Positions 1-5,407 of a stretch of 5,470 bases of DNA are shown here, one piece after another. Below the pieces are notes generated by a model. It was given only the letters and a program-made list of their open reading frames with translations, was not told the DNA's origin and made no database searches. Within the stretch, counting starts at the first letter, position 1; the number at the start of each line of letters is the position of its first letter. The position numbers and the translations under genes are program-made. The DNA comes from an uncultured Roseburia sp. (GTDB lineage: Bacteria; Bacillota; Clostridia; Lachnospirales; Lachnospiraceae): the NCBI GenBank assembly GCA_947564765.1, contig CANODN010000153.1:1-5470 (forward strand), given 5' to 3'.

Positions 1-107
1 CCACAATGCCATACGGCAGAAAAAAGGAAATCCTAAAGGATACCACAATGCCATACGGCAGAAAAAAGGAAATCCTAAAGGATACCACAATGCCATATGG
101 CAGAAAA
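1..107. repeat. 42-bp tandem repeat, two identical units plus a partial third
   Basis: Positions 1-42 and 43-84 are identical. A third copy starts at 85, matches through about 107 with one change (C to T at 98), then loses two A residues and diverges into the ribosome binding site of the aldolase gene. The window opens inside the array, so more copies may lie to the left. Each unit contains a 12-bp near-palindrome TGCCATACGGCA (7-18, 49-60; perfect as TGCCATATGGCA at 91-102), a second inverted repeat ATCCT-AA-AGGAT (30-41, 72-83), and an AAAGGA motif 7 nt before an ATG. There are no unique spacers, so it is not a CRISPR array. Its role is not known; operator duplication or duplication of a translation start region are both possible. 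Confidence 0.9.
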
Positions 108-111
108 GGAG
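106..111 (+). promoter_or_regulatory. Ribosome binding site deciding the aldolase start
   Basis: AAGGAG lies 6 nt before the ATG at 118. The in-frame ATG at 97 sits upstream of this motif, would translate through it, and has only the AAAGGA at 78-83 at a poor distance (13 nt). The start at 118 is therefore preferred, giving a protein that begins MNKIFEEF, as is usual for KDPG aldolases. Confidence 0.8.
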
Positions 112-117
112 ATCAGA

Positions 118-1095
118 ATGAACAAAATTTTCGAGGAGTTTTCAAAAATAGGCATCATTCCGGTGATTGCTCTGGAGGATGCTTCGGATGCGGTGCCCCT
201 TGCGAAAGCTTTGTCAGATGGAGGACTGCCCTGTGCGGAGGTGACGTTTCGTACAAGTGCGGCGGAAGCGGTTATACGAAATATGACAGAGAATGTACCG
301 GATATGCTGGTAGGGGCAGGGACTGTGCTGACGACAGGTCAGGTGGACGCCGCAGTCGGTGCGGGAGCCGAATTTATTGTCAGTCCGGGCTTTAACCCAA
401 AGGTGGTCAGCTATTGCTTGGAAAAAGGGATTCCGGTAATTCCCGGATGTTCTTCTCCCAGCGATATCGAGGCAGCAATTGAGCTTGGACTGGAGGTTGT
501 GAAATTCTTTCCTGCAGAGGCAAGCGGGGGAATTGCGGCAATCTGTGCGATGTCCGCTCCGTATCATAAAATAAAATTTATGCCCACAGGAGGAATCCAT
601 CCCGGGAATATCAAAAGTTATCTTGATTTTCCGAAGATTCTTGCCTGCGGCGGCAGCTTTATGGTGCCGGGCGATCTGCTGAAAAAGAAGGATTGGGAAG
701 GGATTGCAACATTGACAAAAGAGGCGGTTTTATCCATGCTTGGCTTTACAATTCGGCATATCGGCGTGAATTGTGAAAATGAAGAGGAGGCCATGGCATC
801 GGGCAGACGGTTTGCGGATTTATTCGGAGCAAGTCTTAAGACAGGAGAAAAATCTGTATTTGCAGGATCTTATGTGGAATTGATGAAGTGTCCGGGAAGA
901 GGCGCTCACGGACATATTGCAGTGGGCGTCAATTATGTGGAGCGCGCCGTATATCGATTGGAAAAACAGGGATTTCGCTTTGAGGAATCCAGTAAGGGAT
1001 ATGACAAAGACGGATGCTTGAACTTTATTTATTTTGCAGATGAAATTGCCGGATTTGCAGTTCATTTTGTGAAAAACAGTCCTGTTTCGCAGTAA
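118..1095 (+). CDS. eda: KDPG/KHG aldolase with C-terminal VOC (glyoxalase-like) domain
   Basis: Predicted cytoplasmic class I aldolase that cleaves 2-keto-3-deoxy-6-phosphogluconate to pyruvate and glyceraldehyde-3-phosphate (and possibly 4-hydroxy-2-oxoglutarate to pyruvate and glyoxylate), the last step of the Entner-Doudoroff and hexuronate routes. Residues 1 to about 205 form the TIM-barrel aldolase: catalytic Glu41 in EVTFRT, GAGTVL at 66-71, SPGFNP at 89-94, the Schiff-base Lys129 in KFFPAE, and PTGGI at 156-160. The protein has 325 residues against roughly 210 for ordinary Eda. The extra part, residues 209-320, reads as a whole VOC domain with two beta-alpha-beta-beta-beta modules starting at IRHIGVN (His214) and HGHIAVGVN (His266). 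The gene is followed after 37 bp by the kinase that makes its substrate. The aldolase call is strong; the role of the VOC part is unknown. Confidence 0.93.
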   Translation: MNKIFEEFSKIGIIPVIALEDASDAVPLAKALSDGGLPCAEVTFRTSAAEAVIRNMTENVPDMLVGAGTVLTTGQVDAAVGAGAEFIVSPGFNPKVVSYCLEKGIPVIPGCSSPSDIEAAIELGLEVVKFFPAEASGGIAAICAMSAPYHKIKFMPTGGIHPGNIKSYLDFPKILACGGSFMVPGDLLKKKDWEGIATLTKEAVLSMLGFTIRHIGVNCENEEEAMASGRRFADLFGASLKTGEKSVFAGSYVELMKCPGRGAHGHIAVGVNYVERAVYRLEKQGFRFEESSKGYDKDGCLNFIYFADEIAGFAVHFVKNSPVSQ

Positions 1096-1132
1096 ACAGG
1101 ATGGAAAAAAGAATGCCAGGAGGAATTGTAAC

Positions 1133-2158
1133 ATGACAAAAAAAGTAATTACATTCGGTGAAATTATGCTGCGTCTTGCACCGGCGGGATATGAACGTTT
1201 TGTGCAGGCAGCTTCCTACGGTGCGACATTTGGAGGCGGCGAAGCGAATGTTGCCGTATCCCTTGCAAATTACGGAATAGACGCCGGATTTGTGACAAAG
1301 CTTCCGGTTCATGAAATCGGACAGGCAGCGGTCAATTCTTTGCGTCAGTATGGTGTGGATACGTCGAATATTGTCCGGGGAGGTGCGCGTGTCGGTATTT
1401 ATTATCTGGAAAAAGGCGCAAGTCAGCGTCCGTCGAAGGTGATTTATGACCGGGCGCATTCTTCCCTTGCAGAAGCTGCGGTATCGGATTTTGACTGGAA
1501 TAAAATTTTTTCCGGTGCGGACTGGTTTCATTTTACCGGAATTACACCGGCGCTTTCAGATCATGCAGCAGAGATTTGCCTGGAGGCGTGTAAAAAGGCG
1601 AAAGAAAAGGGAATTACCGTAAGCTGTGATTTGAACTACCGGAATAAATTATGGTCAAAGGAAAAAGCGGGAAAGGTAATGGGAAAGATTTGTGAATATG
1701 TGGACGTATGTATTTCCAATGAGGAGGACGCCAACGATGTATTCGGTATCCGGTCTGAGGGAACGAAGGTGACTTCCGGGGAATTGAATAAAGAAGGGTA
1801 TCGGGAAGTGGCAGAAAAGCTTGCGGAGCGTTTCGGTTTTCAAAAGGTGGCAATTACACTTAGGACTTCCATTTCCGCAAATGACAATAAATGGGCGGCG
1901 ATGCTCTACGAGAATGGAAAATGTTATTTCAGCAGGGAATATCTGATGCACATCGTAGACCGGGTAGGCGGCGGAGATTCTTTTGGGGCAGGGTTGATTT
2001 ATGCCTGCCTAAAGGGGTATAATCCAGAGGAAACCATTCATTTTGCAGTGGCCGCAAGCTGCCTGAAGCATTCCATTGAAGGTGATTTTAATCTGGTTTC
2101 CAAAGAGGAAGTAGAAAAGCTTGCAGGCGGAGATGCATCCGGACGGGTGCAGAGATAG
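1133..2158 (+). CDS. kdgK: PfkB-family sugar kinase, probable 2-keto-3-deoxygluconate kinase
   Basis: Predicted cytoplasmic ribokinase-family enzyme of 341 residues that would phosphorylate 2-keto-3-deoxygluconate with ATP to KDPG, the substrate of the aldolase encoded just upstream. The N-terminal family signature is at residues 33-48 (FGGGEANVAVSLANYG), typical of the KDG kinase branch. The C-terminal signature is RVGGGDSFGAG at 277-287, with the catalytic base Asp282 and the GGGD anion hole. Length is normal for the family. The start ATG at 1133 has a strong AGGAGG at about 1119-1124. Substrate assignment rests on the N-terminal motif and on the pairing with eda; PfkB motifs alone do not fix the sugar, so another keto-sugar acid or hexose remains possible. 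A 96-bp gap follows before ldh, with no convincing terminator. Confidence 0.88.
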   Translation: MTKKVITFGEIMLRLAPAGYERFVQAASYGATFGGGEANVAVSLANYGIDAGFVTKLPVHEIGQAAVNSLRQYGVDTSNIVRGGARVGIYYLEKGASQRPSKVIYDRAHSSLAEAAVSDFDWNKIFSGADWFHFTGITPALSDHAAEICLEACKKAKEKGITVSCDLNYRNKLWSKEKAGKVMGKICEYVDVCISNEEDANDVFGIRSEGTKVTSGELNKEGYREVAEKLAERFGFQKVAITLRTSISANDNKWAAMLYENGKCYFSREYLMHIVDRVGGGDSFGAGLIYACLKGYNPEETIHFAVAASCLKHSIEGDFNLVSKEEVEKLAGGDASGRVQR

Positions 2159-2166
2159 ATATACTT

Positions 2167-2208
2167 CCGGAAAATTTCCGGCGTCCGGATTTGTACAGGA
2201 CCGGATGC
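2167..2208. promoter_or_regulatory. Intergenic palindrome and hairpin between kdgK and ldh
   Basis: In the 96-bp gap before ldh, CCGGAAA-A-TTTCCGG (2167-2181) is a perfect 7+7 palindrome. It abuts a second inverted repeat, GCGTCCGG (2181-2188) with CCGGATGC (2201-2208), an 8-bp stem with one G-T pair and a 12-nt loop. Neither is followed by a T-run, so termination is unlikely. A TATACT at 2160-2165 could be a -10 box but no good -35 is visible. An operator or an mRNA-processing hairpin is inference only. TTCCGG is common in this window through codon use, which lowers the weight of the first palindrome. Confidence 0.35.
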
Positions 2209-2239
2209 AGAGGAATTTTGGAAGCACATACAGGAAAAC

Positions 2240-2245
2240 GGGAGG
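2240..2245 (+). promoter_or_regulatory. Ribosome binding site deciding the ldh start
   Basis: GGGAGG directly touches an in-frame ATG at 2246 (no spacer) but lies 9 nt before the ATG at 2255. The latter spacing is functional, so the protein most likely begins MNQNKETQ at 2255 rather than MIEMNQNK at 2246. Confidence 0.75.
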
Positions 2246-2254
2246 ATGATAGAG

Positions 2255-3223
2255 ATGAATCAAAACAAAGAGACACAGGTAAATTTAAGAAAAGTGGCAA
2301 TGATCGGCTGCGGATTTGTAGGATCGGCATCGGCATTCAGTTTAATGCAGAGCGGATTGTTTTCCGAAATGGTATTAATTGATGCAAATAAAGAAAGAGC
2401 AGAAGGAGAGGCCTTAGATATCAGTCACGGAATTCCTTTTGCAAGACAGATGAAAATTTATGCAGGCGATTATGACGATATTGTCGATGCGGCCATTATT
2501 ATCATTACCGCAGGAGCCAATCAGAAGCCGGATGAGACAAGACTGGATCTGGTACACAAAAACGTTGCCATTTTCCGGTCAATTATTCCGGAAATTGCGA
2601 AAAGAAACTGTCAGGGTATTCTGCTTGTGGTATCCAATCCGGTGGATATTTTGACATATGAAGCGCTGAAGCTTTCCGGTTTTACAGAAAACCGGGTAAT
2701 CGGTTCCGGTACCGTATTGGATACGGCAAGGCTGAAATATGAGCTGGGAGAGCATTTATCAGTAGACAGCAGAAGCGTACATGCGTTTATTATCGGAGAG
2801 CATGGGGACAGTGAAATTGCAGCATTCAGCAGCGCCAATGTATCAGGTATCTCTGTCAGCGAATTTTGTGAGCTGAGAGGCCATTATGAGCATGATAAAA
2901 ACAGCAGGCAGATTGCAGAAAATGTAAAAAACAGCGCCTATGAAATTATCCAGAAAAAGCATGCAACCTATTATGGAATTGCCATGGCGGTAAAACGGAT
3001 CTGCGAAGTGATTATCCGGGACGAGAAGTCGATTCTGCCGGTTTCTTCTATGATGCACGGTGCATACGGAATTGAGGATGTTGTTTTGAGCATGCCCGCC
3101 ATCGTAGGAAAACACGGCGTGGAAACACAGGTACCGATTCCTTTGAATGAAGAAGAGACAGAAAGGCTGCGTGCTTCTGCCGATACACTGAAGAAAATCA
3201 TCAGGGAAGTTGAAGAAGGATGA
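2255..3223 (+). CDS. ldh: L-lactate dehydrogenase
   Basis: NAD-dependent cytoplasmic enzyme interconverting pyruvate and L-lactate, 322 residues, a usual length. The Rossmann motif GCGFVG is at 18-23, with Asp43 placed to bind the NAD ribose. Gln90 in GANQKPDETR marks lactate rather than malate specificity (malate enzymes carry Arg there). Arg96, Asp156, Arg159 and the proton-relay His183 in IGEHGDSE complete the active site. In the canonical numbering of allosteric bacterial enzymes, the fructose-1,6-bisphosphate ligand His188 corresponds to His176 here, while Arg173 corresponds to Lys161, a conservative change whose effect on activation is unclear. It lies 96 bp after kdgK and overlaps the next gene by 4 bp. 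In this operon it would take the pyruvate made by the aldolase and reoxidise NADH. No Rex-type operator is recognisable upstream. Confidence 0.95.
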   Translation: MNQNKETQVNLRKVAMIGCGFVGSASAFSLMQSGLFSEMVLIDANKERAEGEALDISHGIPFARQMKIYAGDYDDIVDAAIIIITAGANQKPDETRLDLVHKNVAIFRSIIPEIAKRNCQGILLVVSNPVDILTYEALKLSGFTENRVIGSGTVLDTARLKYELGEHLSVDSRSVHAFIIGEHGDSEIAAFSSANVSGISVSEFCELRGHYEHDKNSRQIAENVKNSAYEIIQKKHATYYGIAMAVKRICEVIIRDEKSILPVSSMMHGAYGIEDVVLSMPAIVGKHGVETQVPIPLNEEETERLRASADTLKKIIREVEEG

Positions 3224-4386
3224 AAAAAATAAAAAAACTGAAATTTGCCGCTTTGTTGGCGGCGGTTATGCTCACTTGCACTGCCTGTATGGGCAGTGTA
3301 AGCGATACAAAGGAGACGATCCATACAGAAGAGAGAGATACTCTTTTTGTACATTACATAGATGTGGGCCAGGGAGACGCTACCTTAATTACCTGCGGCG
3401 ATGAGGCAATGTTAATCGATGCCGGGGACAATGATAAAGGAACGGCAGTACAAATGTACCTGGAAAAACAGGATATCGATTCCCTGAAATATGTGATCGG
3501 CACACATCCGGATGCAGACCATATCGGCGGTATGGATGTTATATTGACGAAATTTGACTGTGAAACGGTTCTTCTGACAGAGGAAGAAAAGGATACAGCT
3601 ACATACCGGGATGTGGTGGATGCAATCCGTTACCGGAATTGTAAAAGAATTGCGCCGGAGATTGCAGAAGAATATACATTGGGAAGCGCAGTCTTTACGA
3701 TTTTAGGACCGATGGAGCTTTGTGACGATTCCAACGATAATTCCATTGCTGTTTTACTGGAGCATGGGGAAAACCGTTTTTATTTTGAAGGAGATGCATC
3801 TGAGAGAGAAGAAGCAGATATCCTTGAAACAGGGATAGATATACAGGCGGATGTGTATAAAACAGGGCATCATGGCAGTAAAACCTCCACCAGTGATGAG
3901 CTTCTTGCCGATGTGAATCCGACCTATGCAGTCATCAGCGCCGGGGAAGGAAACAGTTACGGGCATCCTTCTGCAGAGGTTTTAAACAAATTAAGGGCTG
4001 CGGGTGTGCAGGTGTTTCGGACGGATGAACAGGGCACGATTGTAGCAAAATCAGATCAAACAGAAATTACTTGGAATTGTTCACCCAGCGAATCCTGGCA
4101 GGCGGGAGAGCCGCATGGATCGGCTTCCGGAGAGGAAACGGCAGGAGAAGCGCAGGGATCGGTTTCCAGAGAGGAAATGGCAGGAGAAGCGCAGGATTCC
4201 GATTTGAAAGAAGAGCTGTCAGAAGAGATCAGGACAGGTGATGAACAGGAAGAGATTGTACATATTACGGAATCCGGAAAAAAATATCATGCTGCAGGGT
4301 GTTCCTATTTAAAGGACAGTGACATTGAAATTAGCAGAACAGAAGCGGAAGCGCAGGGATATGAGCCTTGTAAGATTTGTGAATAA
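3220..4386 (+). CDS. Predicted lipoprotein with ComEC-like metallo-beta-lactamase domain and Ada-like C-terminal motif
   Basis: The 388-residue product starts with a lysine-rich stretch, a hydrophobic segment (about 9-19) and a probable lipobox ending at Cys23 (TAC), so it is likely exported and lipid-anchored; the Cys at -3 is unusual. Residues 40 to about 275 form an MBL-fold hydrolase of the ComEC/Rec2 C-terminal type: DVGQGDA at 48-54, LIDAG at 65-69, the metal motif THPDADHIGG at 95-104, EGD at 190-192, KTGHHGSKTS at 214-223 and the GHP His249. No competence-type channel domain is present. An acidic, repeat-bearing linker (about 285-343) leads to residues 346-388, with His357, Cys361, Cys384 and Cys387 spaced like the zinc site of Ada. 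The ATG overlaps the ldh stop (ATGA), suggesting translational coupling. A nuclease or phosphodiesterase acting outside the membrane is plausible; substrate unknown. Confidence 0.88.
   Translation: MKKIKKLKFAALLAAVMLTCTACMGSVSDTKETIHTEERDTLFVHYIDVGQGDATLITCGDEAMLIDAGDNDKGTAVQMYLEKQDIDSLKYVIGTHPDADHIGGMDVILTKFDCETVLLTEEEKDTATYRDVVDAIRYRNCKRIAPEIAEEYTLGSAVFTILGPMELCDDSNDNSIAVLLEHGENRFYFEGDASEREEADILETGIDIQADVYKTGHHGSKTSTSDELLADVNPTYAVISAGEGNSYGHPSAEVLNKLRAAGVQVFRTDEQGTIVAKSDQTEITWNCSPSESWQAGEPHGSASGEETAGEAQGSVSREEMAGEAQDSDLKEELSEEIRTGDEQEEIVHITESGKKYHAAGCSYLKDSDIEISRTEAEAQGYEPCKICE
4117..4194 (+). repeat. Two 39-bp tandem repeats in the MBL linker
   Basis: Units 4117-4155 and 4156-4194 differ at 3 of 39 positions and encode GSASGEETAGEAQ and GSVSREEMAGEAQ. 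The sequence before (AGEPH) and after (DSDLKEE) looks like decayed further copies. It lies in the acidic, low-complexity linker between the MBL domain and the Cys-rich C-terminus and keeps the reading frame. Confidence 0.85.
4255..4383 (+). other. Ada-like metal-binding motif at the MBL protein C-terminus
   Basis: Residues 346-388 of the lipoprotein follow the pattern Y-H-x3-C-S-Y-L, then S-R-T-E-A-E-A-Q-G-Y-x-P-C-x2-C. This resembles the N-terminal zinc domain of the Ada methyl-phosphotriester repair protein (C-x3-C, about 26 residues, C-x2-C with GFRPCKRC), except that the first Cys is His357. A structural zinc site with His, Cys361, Cys384 and Cys387 is inferred; DNA repair activity is not implied. 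Confidence 0.6.
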
Positions 4387-4387
4387 T

Positions 4388-4442
4388 TCCGAAGGGACAG
4401 AGCCGGGTTTCCGGATCTGCCCCTTCGGACGGTCTGTTTCTT
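4388..4442 (+). terminator. Rho-independent terminator closing the four-gene run
   Basis: TCCGAAGGG (4388-4396) pairs with CCCTTCGGA (4421-4429). After one A-C mismatch the helix continues as CAGAGCCGG (4398-4406) with CCGGATCTG (4411-4419), one mismatch and a GTTT loop. A T-rich tail, GGTCTGTTTCTT, follows. It starts directly after the MBL stop codon and sits between two convergent genes, so it may also stop minus-strand transcripts, although the minus-side tail (AATTATT) is weaker. Confidence 0.8.
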
Positions 4443-4449
4443 AGAGACA

Positions 4450-5154
4450 TTAATCTTCGATTGTTTCAAATACGATGCTGTAATCCGATTCTTCTGTAAT
4501 TTCTGTATTTAGAAGTCTGGAAATAATGACCTTTGCGTTTTCAAAAGCCTTATCCAATAATCCGTTTTCAATAACCCTTTCTTCCATTGCATCTTTACTG
4601 ATTGCGTCGAATTCCCGAACATCTTCAACTTTAATTTTATTAAATAATCCGTTTTTTTCATCCAGTGTTTCGATACTGTCTTCCATTATCTCATGAGATA
4701 ATATTTCAGCCTTTGGAATATGTATGATAATCTTCTTTAATAGCGCATCCTTTTCTTCCGTAACCTTATTGATATCTATGCCGGCTTTGATTGAGCCATC
4801 CCATTTTGCAATAAAAGACTTTGTGGTAAATGAAAAGGGAATGTCTTTTCCGAATATCCTGGCAGGATCTTCGAATTTTCCTGCGTCCGTGTATAAATAT
4901 TCTATGGAAGCAAGCTCGCCAATCTCCTGAATCTTTGCATGAATTAAACGGAGATCTACTTCTTTGGAAGCTACTTCATAAACCGCAACTGGATCGGAGA
5001 GCTGTTCTACTTCCGTTTTTAAAGCTTCGATTTTACTTTCGTATTTTTTTATAGAATGGTGCTGGAAAAGTATAACCAGACCTACAACAAAAATTATGAC
5101 GATAATAATTGTTATTTTGGGCCTTTTTTCCAATAATATTGATTTGAGTTTCAT
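4450..5154 (-). CDS. DUF4230 domain protein, single-pass membrane anchor
   Basis: The 234-residue product has a basic N-terminus, one strong transmembrane segment at about 14-30, and a short charged heptad-like stretch at 35-53 that may be coiled coil. The rest fits the DUF4230 pattern: ELASIEYLYTD at 80-90, KSFIAKWDGSIKAGIDINKV at 112-131, then an IHIPKAEILSHEI stretch and a DEKNGLFNKIKVEDV stretch. With positive residues before the helix, the C-terminal domain is probably outside the membrane. Function is not known. The start ATG has only AAAGGA about 14 nt upstream, a long spacing, and an in-frame TGA lies a little further up, so no better start exists. The gene is visibly more AT-rich than the plus-strand operon and converges on it, so it belongs to a separate transcription unit. 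Confidence 0.85.
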   Translation of the reverse strand: MKLKSILLEKRPKITIIIVIIFVVGLVILFQHHSIKKYESKIEALKTEVEQLSDPVAVYEVASKEVDLRLIHAKIQEIGELASIEYLYTDAGKFEDPARIFGKDIPFSFTTKSFIAKWDGSIKAGIDINKVTEEKDALLKKIIIHIPKAEILSHEIMEDSIETLDEKNGLFNKIKVEDVREFDAISKDAMEERVIENGLLDKAFENAKVIISRLLNTEITEESDYSIVFETIED

Positions 5155-5223
5155 ATGATTTTTCGTAATCCTTTCTTCGTTTAGTCAGTGGTTTTCCTTG
5201 GCTTTCAAGGGCTTTTTCTTATG

Positions 5224-5237
5224 GCTTAGAAATAAGC
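5224..5237. other. Small hairpin GCTTA-GAAA-TAAGC
   Basis: A 5-bp stem closes a GAAA loop on the plus strand (TTTC on the minus strand). It lies in the probable leader of the DUF4230 transcript, just after the orphan Shine-Dalgarno. Short stem, so possibly chance. Confidence 0.3.
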
Positions 5238-5251
5238 TCTGTAATGCGTTT

Positions 5252-5260
5252 CCTCCTTTC
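5252..5260 (-). promoter_or_regulatory. Orphan Shine-Dalgarno upstream of the DUF4230 gene
   Basis: On the minus strand GAAAGGAGG is the best match to the 16S rRNA 3' end in this region, yet no ATG, GTG or TTG follows at a usable distance. Six bases later there is an ATT that would open an 8-codon frame (ITELISKP, stop at 5219-5221). The DUF4230 ATG is about 97 bases further on. It could mark a leader peptide with a rare start, a decayed gene start, or a ribosome standby site. Confidence 0.45.
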
Positions 5261-5329
5261 TCAATGCAGTGTATGAATCTGTAATCAACAGTATAAAATT
5301 GCAGATTTAAAACTATTGAAAAATGAAAT

Positions 5330-5353
5330 GTAACATAATATTGAAAATGTTAC
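5330..5353. promoter_or_regulatory. Inverted repeat GTAACAT-N10-ATGTTAC, operator-like
   Basis: Perfect 7-bp arms (5330-5336 and 5347-5353) are separated by 10 AT-rich bases, so the arm centres are 17 bp apart, which suits a dimeric regulator rather than a terminator. It lies between the orphan Shine-Dalgarno and the plus-strand promoter. The cognate regulator is not identifiable. Confidence 0.4.
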
Positions 5354-5380
5354 GTTTGTCTTTTTCTGCCCGCCATTGTT

Positions 5381-5407
5381 TTGCCATAAAAAGCCGTTTG
5401 CTATAAT
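5381..5407 (+). promoter_or_regulatory. Extended -10 promoter reading off the right edge
   Basis: TATAAT (5402-5407) is a consensus -10 box preceded by TGC, an extended -10 TGN motif. TTGCCA at 5381-5386 could be a -35, at a short 15-bp spacing that the extended -10 may compensate. The start would be near 5414. No ribosome binding site or start codon appears before 5470, so the driven gene lies outside the window. Confidence 0.55.

Noticed and set aside
1..107. CRISPR array
   Set aside because: Units are directly adjacent with no unique spacers, and no cas genes are visible.
97..117. Upstream ATG for the aldolase (adds MAEKEIR)
   Set aside because: The AAGGAG at 106-111 lies inside this extension and is well spaced to the ATG at 118.
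6..395. Open frame beginning MPYGRKKEILKDTT repeats and running into the aldolase gene
   Set aside because: After the repeats it overlaps eda in another frame with a Cys-, Gly- and Arg-rich composition typical of an out-of-frame reading. The repeats are better treated as a DNA element.
2181..2208. Rho-independent terminator after kdgK
   Set aside because: The stem has a 12-nt loop and is followed by AGAGGAATTTTGG, not a T-run; transcription probably continues into ldh.
2255..3223. Malate dehydrogenase
   Set aside because: Gln90 in GANQKP is the lactate-specificity residue; malate dehydrogenases of this family have Arg at this place.
3220..4386. True ComEC DNA-uptake channel
   Set aside because: Only the MBL part is similar; there is no multi-spanning competence domain, and the N-terminus is a lipoprotein signal.
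5313..5387. Minus-strand small frame MAKQWRAEKDKRN..., 24 residues
   Set aside because: Composition looks protein-like, but there is no ribosome binding site before its ATG, it runs through the 5330-5353 inverted repeat, and it is short enough to be chance.
5324..5407. Plus-strand small frame MKCNIILKML..., 27 residues
   Set aside because: No ribosome binding site, and it overlaps the likely promoter at 5381-5407.
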